Shown: positions 48,960 to 61,039 of the stretch, piece after piece
Position numbering within the stretch: position 1 is the stretch's first letter
Layout: each line of letters starts with the position of its first letter
Source: Pratylenchus scribneri
Taxonomy: Eukaryota > Nematoda > Chromadorea > Rhabditida > Pratylenchidae
DNA: 64,000 bases
Assembly: GCA_030063045.1 (NCBI GenBank)
Contig: JAQSEB010000039.1
Coordinates: 47,501-111,500 of the forward strand
Direction: 5' to 3'
Position numbers and translations under genes: made by a program
The notes under the pieces: generated by a model
Database searches by the model: none
Told to the model about the DNA's origin: nothing
The model's input: the letters and a program-made list of their open reading frames with translations, nothing else

Positions 48960-49809
48960 ATGTCAATTTGGACAAGAAAATATTCAGCTAGAAAATTTCA
49001 TCATCAACAAACGCATAAAATTCTCGAATTGTCGCAACAAAAAGCAGTGGGAAATGGCCATCCATCTTCAATTTCAAATTTCTATCAAATTTTTGTCATT
49101 TCCGTCTCATTTTGCCTTTTTACCATTTTCCTCTCAATTCCCATGTTTTCAACTATTCAAGAGACCCTCAATGTGAAAGCAATGGAATATTTTTCTGTTC
49201 AAATTTCCATGGTTCGAATTTTTAACTAAAATCTTCCATTTATTTTTTTTGTTGTTTAAAAATGAATGCGATTTTGGAATCTGTGAAAGAATTTATAATA
49301 AATTGTTAACTTTTAATTGATGCCTTTGAAAGCCGAAATGGCAAAAAATGGAATGTAAAAAATTTTATAATAATTTACGAAAAGTTACCTACCCGATTTT
49401 TGTGCATTAAAAATTTTTATCGGAAAAATTTATAAAATAATTAAAAATTACAAACATCGGTTGGGTAATATTTGGAACAAAAATTTTGCACATTTTAACT
49501 TCACTGCTCAATTTAGATTAATTCATTTGAGTTTTTCAAAATAAAATTTTCTGACCAACCCCCTTATTTTTTAAAATATTTAATTTTTGTATTTGAAAGG
49601 AGGACCCTAACGAAGCTTTTGACCTGGCGGACAGTGATCAAGATAGCAAATTGGACTTTAACCAATTTATTCTTTTTAAAGTGCTTTTGAATCAATTTTG
49701 TTGTGGAGGAAGAAGTTTGGAGGAATTGGAACGACACTTCGGCACGACCGATGCCGACTATGATGGATTGATCAGCAAAGAGGAATTGGGCATCAGTGAT
49801 TTCAAATGA
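48960..49809 (+). CDS. Single-pass membrane protein with two EF-hands
   Basis: Two exons: 48960-49211 and 49600-49809 (phase 0); 153 residues. The N-terminus is polar and basic. A hydrophobic segment (about 44-68, QIFVISVSFCLFTIFLSIPM) is a signal anchor. The C-terminal exon holds two EF-hand loops: residues 95-106 (DSDQDSKLDFNQ, with Ser at position 6 and Gln at 12, so possibly weak) and 135-146 (DADYDGLISKEE, canonical calcium-binding pattern). It would place a small calcium sensor on the lumenal or extracellular side, or a type II membrane protein. The intron donor (ATG/gttcga) is non-ideal. No close family recognised beyond EF-hand. Confidence 0.75.
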
Positions 49810-50851
49810 ATGAGATTTGGAGAGATTTAAAAGGATTTGTGAAGAAGAAAATGACAAAGAAATAGAGGATGTTTGAACTCCGAACTATTGGGCATAACAA
49901 TTCCGTTCCGATTCAAAATATCATAGAAAATTTTATCAATTGAATATTGAATTGCATTTTCAAATTATCATAAAAATTGTGACTCACTCCTTACAAAAAT
50001 TTAATTTTTCGGAAATATAAATAACATTTTATTTTGCATCATTCAAAACTGATTAAGATGAATGCTTAATTCATTATTTTTTGTTTATATGATTTATGAC
50101 ACTATTTAAAATTTCCCTTTTACATTCACGGATTACCAGCGGCAAAAACAAAATCCAAAGAGGAAGAATTCATTCAATCCCTTATTGGCACATAAATATA
50201 GTAAAATTGAGGAAAAAGAATGGCCCAAAATTGTAGGGATGAGCAATGGATCACATAGATCATCGGTAAATTTTAAAATATTGTCTCTGGGCGATTGAGC
50301 CAAATAGAGGATGAGGGAATAAAGTAAAAATTGAATTCAATGTACGAATTTGATCACCTTTTCCGCCTTCTACAAAATTTCTTCTCTCTCAAATTGATAC
50401 CATTTCCAAAATGCTTGAACCGATTTACCCAGCTAAAAGAGAAAAATCCCAAAGCGAATTCGAACTCGCTACCTAAATTCCAACAAAATTTTAATAATTT
50501 AAATATAATTCAATTTTTTGTATGTATTATTTAACCAATTGAAGTCCTTTCACTGTAATTTTCATAAGAATGAGATCAATATAACATTCTATCAGATAGA
50601 ACAAAAAAAGGAGTTATAATCAAGCTTATCTATGTAATTCCAAAAGATACTAAAAGAAAATGACATAAAAACCTAGATAATTAAATATTTGCTCTTTGTC
50701 CAAAAATCTAATAATCAATGATTGACTTCCTTAGGCAAATTTTATACCAAATAAAATGCTTATTATATAATTTGATTCCACAAATTTATCATCATCTACT
50801 CCGTACTATTTTGAATTTATAATATTACTTTAATTAAATCTAATTTTCCAG
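49810..50851. other. Intergenic stretch
   Basis: AT-rich. A 67-codon frame at 50331 has no features. The last bases form an acceptor (taattttccag) for the next short ORF. Confidence 0.4.
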
Positions 50852-50856
50852 CTAAT

Positions 50857-50970
50857 ATGATAAAATTTCTTTTAATTTTATTTATTTGTATAAAAATTAT
50901 TGAAATAATTTGTACCGAAGTAAATGATATTCCTGGTCCATCAAAAAAAGACAAAGACAAAAGGAGATAA
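50857..50970 (+). CDS. 37-residue secreted peptide ORF, or signal-peptide exon
   Basis: A good acceptor (taattttccag, ends 50851) lies 5 nt before the ATG, as in trans-spliced genes. The first 19 residues (MIKFLLILFICIKIIEIIC) are a signal peptide; the remainder is TEVNDIPGPSKKDKDKRR and stop. If read through, this is a tiny secreted basic peptide. Alternatively a gtaaat donor after the codons for TE (50919/50920) would make it the signal exon of a longer gene whose next exons lie beyond the 167-bp satellite. The satellite starts directly after the stop. Confidence 0.45.
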   Translation: MIKFLLILFICIKIIEIICTEVNDIPGPSKKDKDKRR

Positions 50971-53042
50971 TTTGAAATTTTATAGGCATAGGAAAATAGA
51001 ATGAAAAATATATATATTCCAATGATATGGAAGAATTAAAATCCTAGAATACCTAAGAAATTTAATTTTGAAATTTAAAAGTTTGAGTAAAAAATCATAA
51101 AAATGATATTCAGATAGATTAATTCTTTAGATAAATTTTTGAAATTTTATAGGCATAGGAAAATAGAATGAAAAATATTTATATTCCAATGATATGGAAG
51201 AATTAAAATTCTAGAATGCCTAAGAAATTTAATTTTGAAATTTAAAAGTTTGAGTAAAAAATCAAAAAAATGATATTCAGATAGACTAATTCTTTAGCTG
51301 ATTTTTTGAAATTTTATAGGCTTAGGAAAATAGAATGAAAAATATTTATATTCCAATGATATGGAAGAATTAAAATTCTAGAATGCCTAAGAAATTTAAT
51401 TTTGAAATTTAAAAGTTTGAGTAAAAAATCAAAAAAATGATATTCAGATAGACTAATTCTTTAGCTGATTTTTTGAAATTTTATAGGCTTAGGAAAATAG
51501 AATGAAAAATATTTATATTCCAATGATATGGAAGAATTAAAATTCTAGAATGCCTAAGAAATTTAATTTTGAAATTTAAAAGTTTGAGTAAAAAATCAAA
51601 AAAATGATATTCAGATAGACTAATTCTTTAGCTGATTTTTTGAAATTTTATAGGCTTAGGAAAATAGAATGAAAAATATTTATATTCCAATGATATGGAA
51701 GAATTAAAATTCTAGAATGCCTAAGAAATTTAATTTTGAAATTTAAAAGTTTGAGTAAAAAATCAAAAAAATGATATTCAGATAGACTAATTCTTTAGCT
51801 GATTTTTTGAAATTTTATAGGCTTAGGAAAATAGAATGAAAAATATTTATATTCCAATGATATGGAAGAATTAAAATTCTAGAATGCCTAAGAAATTTAA
51901 TTTTGAAATTTAAAAGTTTGAGTAAAAAATCAAAAAAATGATATTCAGATAGACTAATTCTTTAGCTGATTTTTTGAAATTTTATAGGCTTAGGAAAATA
52001 GAATGAAAAATATTTATATTCCAATGATATGGAAGAATTAAAATTCTAGAATGCCTAAGAAATTTAATTTTGAAATTTAAAAGTTTGAGTAAAAAATCAA
52101 AAAAATGATATTCAGATAGACTAATTCTTTAGCTGATTTTTTGAAATTTTATAGGCTTAGGAAAATAGAATGAAAAATATTTATATTCCAATGATATGGA
52201 AGAATTAAAATTCTAGAATGCCTAAGAAATTTAATTTTGAAATTTAAAAGTTTGAGTAAAAAATCAAAAAAATGATATTCAGATAGACTAATTCTTTAGC
52301 TGATTTTTTGAAATTTTATAGGCTTAGGAAAATAGAATGAAAAATATTTATATTCCAATGATATGGAAGAATTAAAATTCTAGAATGCCTAAGAAATTTA
52401 ATTTTGAAATTTAAAAGTTTGAGTAAAAAATCAAAAAAATGATATTCAGATAGACTAATTCTTTAGCTGATTTTTTGAAATTTTATAGGCTTAGGAAAAT
52501 AGAATGAAAAATATTTATATTCCAATGATATGGAAGAATTAAAATTCTAGAATGCCTAAGAAATTTAATTTTGAAATTTAAAAGTTTGAGTAAAAAATCA
52601 AAAAAATGATATTCAGATAGACTAATTCTTTAGCTGATTTTTTGAAATTTTATAGGCTTAGGAAAATAGAATGAAAAATATTTATATTCCAATGATATGG
52701 AAGAATTAAAATTCTAGAATGCCTAAGAAATTTAATTTTGAAATTTAAAAGTTTGAGTAAAAAATCAAAAAAATGATATTCAGATAGACTAATTCTTTAG
52801 CTGATTTTTTGAAATTTTATAGGCTTAGGAAAATAGAATGAAAAATATTTATATTCCAATGATATGGAAGAATTAAAATTCTAGAATGCCTAAGAAATTT
52901 AATTTTGAAATTTAAAAGTTTGAGTAAAAAATCAAAAAAATGATATTCAGATAGACTAATTCTTTAGCTGATTTTTTGAAATTTTATAGGCTTAGGAAAA
53001 TAGAATGAAAAATATTTATATTCCAATGATATGGAAGAATTT
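50971..53042. repeat. 167-bp AT-rich satellite, 13 copies
   Basis: Strict 167-bp period (for example cttaggaaaatag at 51321, 51488, 51655, 51822). The first two copies read cataggaaaa and differ slightly; the rest are almost identical; the last is truncated at ggaagaatttg. The near-identity of internal copies suggests recent amplification or homogenisation. No coding. Confidence 0.97.
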
Positions 53043-53171
53043 GAAATTGACTAATTTTAAGCAGAAATGGCCAATCCTAGTTGCCAATATATTAAAAAAT
53101 AATACTTAAATATTATATTATTAGAAGTAATTTTAATTAAGTACCTGGGATAATTTTGAATATTTTTTAAG

Positions 53172-53490
53172 TGAATATCACCGATTGCCACAGCCATTCC
53201 AACTTCAGCCAAATCGCCAAACAATGCGCCACATTGTGAATGCATTGACCCGTGAGGGTTTTCGGCGTGGTGGATACAGCTGTATCCACCGAAATTGCGT
53301 AACTTTCTCGCAAAGGGTTATGGCCGAAATATTTCGTCGCAGAAATCCACAAATGCAACCGCCTCCTCTTGCAATTTGGCCACAACAACTTCAGCAATAT
53401 CCATTTGCCATGATTCAAGAAATTTTAAATTTGGTGAATGCTGCCATCAATCACGCTGTGCCGAATCATGAATGCATTCTTATTTCATAA
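53172..53490 (+). CDS. C-terminal exon, permuted papain-fold-like (PPPDE?) protein
   Basis: Acceptor tattttttaag at 53171, then 106 codons to TAA at 53488-53490. It encodes EYHRLPQPFQLQ, then GGYSCIHRNCVTFSQRVMAE and a Pro/Gln-rich stretch. NC-x-x-FS in an N-x-C context recalls the conserved C-terminal block of PPPDE/DeSI-type peptidases (rNCnhFs), but the catalytic His region would be on upstream exons that I cannot find; the satellite lies directly upstream. The antisense frame (53167-53418) is less likely. The incoming phase is 2, which does not match the signal exon at 50857 directly. Confidence 0.5.
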
Positions 53491-53960
53491 ATATTCAACA
53501 AAACAACAATTTTGAATACAAATTTTTTTCATCACCAAATTATTGCCAACATTTATTTATCTTTTTCAACATTTTTGTTTTTTTCTATAAATTTTCAACA
53601 TACCAATAAAAATATTTAAATATATATTTGGAAGTAAAGGCAATTTCTAATTAAAATCATAATGAACAAATTTAGCAAAAAATAAAAGAAATATCGGGAG
53701 AAAGAATCGTATTATTTCAAAAAAAATGGTTCATATTCGACAAAATGAATCATTTTGGCAAAAAATTGAGGACATATCAAGAGAAAGAACCAATTTATTT
53801 GAAAAAATTTGGCTCTTATTGAATTAAATCAAACCAATCTAAGCGAATAAAAATGGTCATAACTTTTTTGTTACGAAATTTTATGAGTAATTCAGCTCAT
53901 CTTGATGCATCGAATGATATATCATTTAAATGATTATTTTCATTTCTAATGGAAAAAATT
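53491..53960. other. Intergenic stretch
   Basis: AT-rich, no gene. The phrase ggtcataacttttttgttac resembles sequences in the foldback element at 47615-48040. Confidence 0.4.
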
Positions 53961-53964
53961 AATT

Positions 53965-54160
53965 TTATAATCTTGGGACGCAAGTGGCCCTTTTTAGCTG
54001 GGGACGCATGTGGCGAAAAGTAAATAGCTGGGACGCAAGTGGCGGGACGCAAATGGCAGGACGCATGTGGCGGGACGCAAATGGCAGGACGCATGTGGCG
54101 GGACGCAAATGGCAGGACGCATGTGGCGGGACGCATATGACCCCAACCGATTATAAAGTG
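53965..54160. repeat. Short element with 28-bp tandem repeats
   Basis: Ends ttataatcttggg and the complement of ttataatcggttgggg; the interior is a 28-bp repeat of ggacgcaaatggca and ggacgcatgtggcg (at least three full units). Probably a MITE with minisatellite core. Confidence 0.6.
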
Positions 54161-55795
54161 AATTAATTTAAAAATGTTGAATCTAATTTGATAATTTCCC
54201 AAGGCCACATTTTCACTCATTTCATCTCAATTCATCATTACCCAAAATTGCTCACGGAAATGAGCAATATGATCTCATCGAATTACTTCTATTCCCCATT
54301 CTCTTTCAAATATGTGTATCCATGACAACTGGGTGAAGCAAAACGGTTTTGTTTACGCAAAAGCATCAGCATGTCCATGTCCATATATGACCCTCACAGC
54401 CCAACCCAAAGACCAAAATTTATTTAACCGCATTTCATAGCACCATAAAGATTGAAAATTTCAATCAAATATACTAAAATATAAAAGTCTACTGATACTG
54501 ACCTTGGCCTTATCCAATGTAACGGCCAAAAATCCAAATAATAAAACTTTTTACCAAATATTTTTCGAATAAAATTTTGTTTTTCTCACCATTTTATTGT
54601 CCATTGGTGTCATTTACATTTTCACCTCCTTCCATTTTATTTTGTCAATATATGCGCATGCGTACACCTAATTCATCAATCCTCTCGTCATCATTTTCCT
54701 CTTTCCATTTTTATTCTTTCGGGTTTACATTTTTACATTATGGGTCAGCAGGAATGGAATGGGACATGGGAGAGAGAAAATGAAGGTTTTTTTCGCTTGG
54801 TTTCAAATTTCGAGGCCACAATTCTACCCATAAATTTGTACAAATATTAATTTCAACTAGACCCATGTGCTAGCTTCAGACATTCTTATTATGAGCTCTT
54901 TGTACCATCTAGCTCGATTAATATATCCCTTGGGAATTGGGAGAGGACTCAAGATTTGATTTGTGGCCAGTTAAAAATATTAAATATTTGAAAAATAATT
55001 ATTAACTACCACTGGGAATCGAACCCGCAACCCCTTGCTCTATAAAACAGGCACTTTACCTTCTGCGTCATTGAACTTGAAGGCGGGGAAATTTGTAAAG
55101 AATTTAACCTAACAATTAACTAACTTTAATAGAACTAAAATATTTTGAAAATCATTAATTAAATTTAAAAGTAACTCTAAAATTGTCCCATCATCAAAAC
55201 ACTTTTCACTCTTTTCCCTCCCAACATTAAAAACCAAATCGCCTTCATTCAGCCAACATCATCGTCATCACAAAAGAATGAATCGATTTTCTCCCCTACG
55301 GGGAGACAATTGCTGCGCATTATATTCCCTTCAGCCTCACCTCACCTTTCTCAATACTGCGGCTCGCGCGCAGCCACCCACTATTCTCCTCTTCCCCATC
55401 ATTCTCCTCCTAACATTTTCCCCAATCAATTCCACCAATCCGCCTAAAAAATTTTCAAATGCCTCCTCAAATTGTCCAATTTTCAGTTTCCACCACATCA
55501 TCCCTCTGGGGCCTCCTTTGTTTTAGCTTTAGGGATTTTTACATTAATTCTAAACCACCTAAAAATTGAAACTTCTAGTTTTTTTTGCTTCAAGAATCTT
55601 TAAAGATATGTAAAAAACTTTGCCTGGAATTTAAGAAAGCTAATAATATTGATTATCTTTCCTGCCCTGTAATTAAAAGCCGGGTCCATTTTAGTTATAT
55701 TTCAGCAAGACTTTACCAGGTTCTCTCCAAATAAACCTGGATCCAGGCCTATATTTCCGGGATTTGACTGAACCGGTTTTCTACTACTTTTCTAT
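54161..55795. other. Intergenic stretch with a tRNA-like relic
   Basis: No coding gene supported. Pro/Ser-rich open frames (54577, 55278) lack splice or family evidence. Confidence 0.35.
55012..55082 (-). repeat. tRNA-derived SINE or tRNA pseudogene
   Basis: On the minus strand gggttcgattccc is a perfect B box and gacgcagaaggtaaagtgc an A-box-like sequence at the right distance. The T stem has two mismatches and the acceptor arms do not pair, so it is not an intact tRNA. Confidence 0.4.
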
Positions 55796-55918
55796 ACTTG
55801 TCGGTTATTCTATGTGCCCCAGCAGATGACCTTAACCCTCTATGCCGGATGACCCATGACGGTTACCGTAACCTTCCTATGTCAACCAAAAAATTTACAT
55901 ATAGATAACCGACAAGCA
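55796..55918. mobile_element. Tiny MITE (about 120 bp)
   Basis: Ends acttgtcggttat and the complement of gcttgtcggttat, inverted. No coding and no clear target duplication. Confidence 0.55.
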
Positions 55919-58209
55919 CTCAATTTTCTAGTTCTGATTTTATTTTTATGTTAACAATTCTTGACTTAGGTTATTTTAAAAATTCCACTTTCTATTCCAC
56001 TACATGATTCTGAATTCATATTTAAACTCACTAACCAACAAACAATAAATTTCATTTCGTCCAAAGATATGCTAGACTTTATTTTAAAATATGGCCAGTC
56101 TTATTGGACAATAATGACCCCTGAAATTAAAATGGTATTTGAAAAAATTCAATGTCAATAAGAACCAAAAATCCAATTTCATTTCAGCAGCTCACCAAAC
56201 AATTCATGCGCCACTCCCCCCCCCCCCCCCCCCCCCGAGTCGCGCGCGCGTCCGCTTACTAATAATATCTCATCTCTCCCATAACGAACCACAAATTTCT
56301 CGATTCCCCCTTTATTCCCTCTCGATTTTCATCCCATCTGCTGCTGCCTCTACTCTCATCTACTTTATTGAACATTTCTCAACAATTCAATTTTTTTGCC
56401 TCGTCAGCATAAATGACGAAAATTTCCCTTCAGCAGTTATTTTTCCTCAAAAATGTAATCTAAATTTCCGATTTGGTCTTAGAAATCTTATATGAATATG
56501 AATAGGTAGCTTAATATAAATTGATTACAGAAAGGATTGCAAGATTTGATTAGAAATTGGCCAAAAATTATAATCAAAAAGTGGCAAATTGGGCAGTTTT
56601 TGCTATTTGGACATAATTTTTCGCCAATTAAGTTTTTAATAAATCAATTTAATTTAATATCAAAATACTCTACATGAATGTTCAATGGTATAAAAGTGTT
56701 GAGCATAAAAGATTGTTGAGATATCCGTACAGTGCTCAAAATTCACATGCACTTTTCGTTCCACCAAAACTATTAATAAATAATAAATAGAGGGCTGATG
56801 AGTGTTATCGTTCCGTGGCCATTCACGAAATCTCGCTAAAAATCACACCTAAAATTCATCCAATCAATAATTTTTATTTTCGCAGAACAAAAATTAATCG
56901 CTTAATTCTCGCATTTTCCATTTTTATCCCCCTAATAAAACACTTTCATAGAGTTTTTGTTTACAAAAAAGTCGCAAGGGATTTCAATAGAAAACCAGTT
57001 TCTAAGTCAAAAAATCATCCCATATTCCCCTCCTCCATGTGCGCATTTTTCACAACAACAAATCAATTATTTGGGTAAAAATGGTTCCTGATCAAAATTT
57101 TAGTAATACAATAATTAATTTTTAGTAATTTTCATCAATTTAAGAATCTTTAAATTCTTTAATAGTTTTTTTTGCCCTAATCTAATCACTAATTTTTAAA
57201 AATCCACACGCCTATTTTTTTTCCATTTTGACCATACTAAGCTCTAATATAAATTATATATATATAATCCGTTTCGACATTTGCACAAAAAAAATTAAGG
57301 CTCTTTTTCTAAGGATTTTTAGGTTTTGGGACTTGCACATTCTAGGGGCAACTTTTCAATGCGCATCCAGGAAAAATACGCGTTTTTTGATAGGGGTTTG
57401 GGTTTGGGCCGAAACCGGTTTAAAAACCGGTTTGTCCTGGTAAAACTTTTTTCCTTGGACCTCAATCGACTTGAAACTAAAAACCGCTCCTAAGTTAGAG
57501 TATTAGCTATAAAATGATATATAGGTTTGGGGGTCTATCTCGAAGTCTAAGTACCGAAAAAAATCCGGGAAATTTCCTATTTTAGGTGCGCGAGTATGAA
57601 ATAGGTTTCTAACTTTTTTGCGAGTTGAGATAGAAGTGCACGGTAAAAAGCAAAGTTGTAGAGCTCGATGAGACGAATCCAATGGTATATTGCGCGAGTT
57701 GTGAAACCAAACCGGTTTCGAGATATAAGCTTAAACCGGTTTAAAAAATTGAAAAATACAGGGCGAGCGGGAGCGATCCTTGCGAATTGTCCATAAAAAC
57801 CTTACTGGGGTACCTTAAAGCGCCCCGCGCTTTTTCCGAAACGGAAGCATGCCTTAAACCAGTGGGGCTCTGCCCCACTGGTTTATTATATTAATAAAAA
57901 TATTTTGCTATCGTTGGGTTAAAATCATTGAACATTTTTATATCAAAATGATTGATTAGAAAATTATCACCAGAAAACGAAAACTGTCCGATTGGTCACA
58001 ACTTTTTTTTAAATGAATTGGAATTTGGATTTGGAGTAAAAGGTGGAAATAGAAACAAAAATTTTCACACGTGGATGGAAAATATTTTTGAAAATTCAAG
58101 TCCTATTATCGAAGGTAATGTGTAATGTCTTTTTGACGTTAATTTTTATAATAATAGACCATTTTGGCCATAAATGAGAGAAAAAATGAATTGATTTGAA
58201 AATAAGAAG
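55919..58209. other. Intergenic stretch with C run and hairpin
   Basis: Contains 21 consecutive C at 56216-56236, followed by gcgcgcgcg. At 57240-57900 is a block with unusual base composition and repeated ccggtttaaa motifs that ends in a perfect 13-bp-arm hairpin (57856-57884). It may be one transposon; the left boundary is unclear. No gene supported. Confidence 0.4.
57856..57884. repeat. Perfect 13-bp-arm hairpin
   Basis: aaaccagtggggc, loop tct, gccccactggttt. Sits at the end of a block of different composition, so may be a transposon terminus. Confidence 0.8.
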
Positions 58210-58335
58210 AATATTTTATTCAAAAATGAAACACAAATAAATAAACTTTCCGAAAGAAACACAATTCCGTAATGAAACACAAATTAAATAAACTTTCCGG
58301 AATGAAACACAAATTAAATAAACTTTTCGTAATAA
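58210..58335 (-). repeat. TTCCGGAA-containing repeat, inverted relative to 61040-61740
   Basis: Units of aaataaactttccggaatg and aaacacaa; the reverse complement matches tttcattccggaaagttt at 61050-61220. Confidence 0.7.
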
Positions 58336-59065
58336 AGGTTTAATATATTTAAAAACGATATAAAATTTTTTCCAAAACTAATTCCCCTTTCTATCATTTA
58401 TCCCTTCTTAATTACTTCCTCAAAATTAGTATTTAGGTAATTTAATTCGTTCTATACCATTTTTTTCATGAAAAATTTTTCCAGAAATTTTTTTTTTGCC
58501 TCAAGAGTACATTCACAAACATATTTCATGGCATATTATTATTCATTCAAGTTGATAAATTTCCAATGTAAAAAACCACTCTACCGCCATATGGAATCCA
58601 TCCATGCCAGACAAATCCCTTCTATCCTGTCCATCCATAACCGAAACCAATACAAAAATCATCCATTATCGTTTTGCTTTGTGTGCCGTCTCAATCCGAT
58701 TATTTCCCCATTTAAGGGCATTTTCCTCTCAATTCATTCAAAGGAGAGGAACATTCGGATTTCGAAAATGCATCCTCACCATTTTTTTGCAAGTGAATTT
58801 TCATTCTTTGTGACCCAGAAAATGTTCAAAAATCCCTCCATTTTCTTTTCATCAAATATCCCGGATCCGTTTTGTCCAGAATCCACATCATTCAATCCCC
58901 CGACGTCAAAATCCGCAGCGAATGATGCCCTCATTCGATGCGACCCAAATCCCCTTTTATCCATCCACCCATCCAAACTTTTCCTCATAATTTCACACCC
59001 ACATTTTGGTCATCATTTCACTCTCAAAATATTCATCAGAATTTTTCATAGCTAAACTCCAAAAA
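58336..59065. other. Region with a 195-codon open frame, probably not a gene
   Basis: The frame 58468-59055 (+) is Phe/His/Ser/Pro-rich with no signal, domain or splice support; the minus strand is also open (58776-58988). Low GC makes chance frames of this length less common, so I record it but do not call it. Confidence 0.3.
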
Positions 59066-60924
59066 ATGTTCATTCGCCTTCAAAATTCATTGGCCACCGC
59101 TCTTTTCCACATTCTTTTGTGCACATTTGGACTTGGATTTCCGGTTCGATTCAGTTTTAATTAATTTAAAAATTTATTGAAAATTTTGTAAAAAAATAAG
59201 GGCGGGTTAGACTTCTTTCCTTCCTTCCTTTCGCTTGGCCGAATTCACATTTAGGAGTTGAGCATCCGACTCCGTTTCCAGGCCATCCCTGAATTGGAAC
59301 AATTCCTCCACGCATTCATTCAGCCATCAGATTCCGCCTCAAGGCGACGTCGATTAGAGGGAAAGAAATTGAAAGATGATGGAGGGAAATTGGCCAATGA
59401 TGATGTCCCAATGATGTTAGGCACAGCCGATTTGGCATTTTTGATAGAATTTCAAAGAGATTCAGAGCCAATCAACAATGTTCCCTCATTTAATAGAAAT
59501 AAAGTGAAATTTTTGGAAATAAAATGAAAAAAAGCAATTTGTGAATTTTGCAAATAAATTCCCCAAATAATTTGTAAAGGATTTGGCATTGGCCGAAACA
59601 ATCCAAAATGATGAGCCATTACCAAAATTTGCGGCCCAATATGACAATTATTTTCCTGGCGGAGGCAGAATGTTGCCTAATCAAGGGGTTCTCCTTCTTC
59701 ACTTTTTAAATGGTTATTAATTTTATTGCAGATTTTTGGCGGTCAGAATCCATATGGCCATTCTGTTGGCGACAGTTAGTTTTAAGGATACACCCAATTT
59801 ACGCCTTTTTTAATATAATTCACCAAGGATTGATGAATTTAATGTCAAATTAAAGAACAGACTTTTGGCTATAAAATTATAGTAATTTTATTTAGATTGG
59901 TTAAGAATTGATGAAAATGTACCCAAAATTTGGCTAATCTACTATAGTAAAGTTCCTTTATTGTTTTTTCGGCACAAATCAATCAATTGTGAACAAATTA
60001 AAATAAAATTAATATTAGCCTAATTTGATAACAATGATATTAAAATTGGTTCAGTCCTTGATGAATTTTATAAATGGCTCCAAGTTATGCTGTTTCGAGA
60101 GTATTATATCTCAAATTTAGCTGTAAATTTCGATTTCCAATGCAAATGTCAGGCCAAATCGGCCCTGGCCCGTACAATGAACACCCCATTGAGCTCGGAT
60201 CCAAACCAGGCTGCTCAACAACAAATTCAACAAGTAAAGTAACCCAAGCATTACATAAATCTTACGATATTCAAATTGCTAGAGGGAATAATCAAAACTT
60301 AATAAAAATTTTATAGAAGATTTGAATTAAATAGAAGGGTTCTTTTCCCTTTATAATTTAGGAAAAAAATTAATAATCGCTTATTAAATCCATCCTTAAT
60401 TTATGCTTTTTCACAGCTTCAAGAACAAGTCCGAAAATTGCAAGACCAAATCAACCGATCGCAGCAAGGCAAATCTTCATTTGAGCAATTCGGTTTGCTT
60501 CCCAATTCACATCATTCTTGCCCAAATAAATTTAATTTTTTTTTCCATCAAATTCCAGCCCAAATGCTTTCATTGGCCGATGGCCTTGATTGCAGCTGTT
60601 CTGGCCAATCAACACCTTGGTCGGTGTCAAATCCTCCTAATAATATTTTTTATTCATCGTAGGAATGGATGGCCCAGTGGTGTGCCTGGCGGCGCCAATT
60701 CCTTTGGAAATCCATTCGGAGGCGGCCGAATGATCGGTAGCGGTGGCCCATTGAGCCAAATGGGTGGAATGAATGGCGGTGGCCTCGGTGGTGGCCATTT
60801 CATTCCAATGCCAATGCCGATGAGTGGCGGTCGTCAAATTGGCGGTGGACAATTTGGCGGAAGTGGCCATCCAATGTTCCCGGGCGGCTATCCAATTCGA
60901 ATGGCCAGACAAACTGGAAAATGA
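59066..60924 (+). CDS. Secreted coiled-coil and Gly-rich protein
   Basis: Eight exons: 59066-59143, 59255-59503, 59580-59687, 59732-59774, 60121-60233, 60417-60492, 60559-60619, 60663-60924; 329 residues with every phase consistent. Residues 1-26 form a signal peptide (MFIRLQNSLATALFHILLC...). A basic cluster SRRRRLEGKK follows at about 57-66 and could be a furin-type site. Residues about 175-225 are Gln-rich coiled coil (QQQIQQLQEQVRKLQDQINR), followed by a short Cys-containing segment (DCSCSG). The last exon is a Gly/Met/Pro-rich tail (PGGANSFGNPFGGG, MNGGGLGGGHFIPMPMPM) ending in RMARQTGK. No family recognised; the architecture is that of extracellular matrix, cuticle or secreted effector proteins. 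It is bracketed by inverted copies of a TTCCGGAA repeat (58210-58335 and 61040-61740). Intron 60620-60662 is 43 nt. Confidence 0.7.
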
Positions 60925-61039
60925 AAAATTAAATATTTGATAAATATGCCAAATTGCTTCCCTCTCCATTCCATTTTTGATAAATATTCGAATGTTGTTT
61001 TCCATGTTTTTATGTGATAGGAGGAATTGGTTGTTGAAA

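Noticed and set aside
55012..55082. Functional tRNA gene on the minus strand
   Set aside because: Good A and B boxes but acceptor and T stems do not pair; more likely a SINE or pseudogene.
58468..59055. 195-codon open frame
   Set aside because: No domain, signal or splice support, and the opposite strand is partly open; the frame ends next to the real secreted gene. Kept as uncertain.
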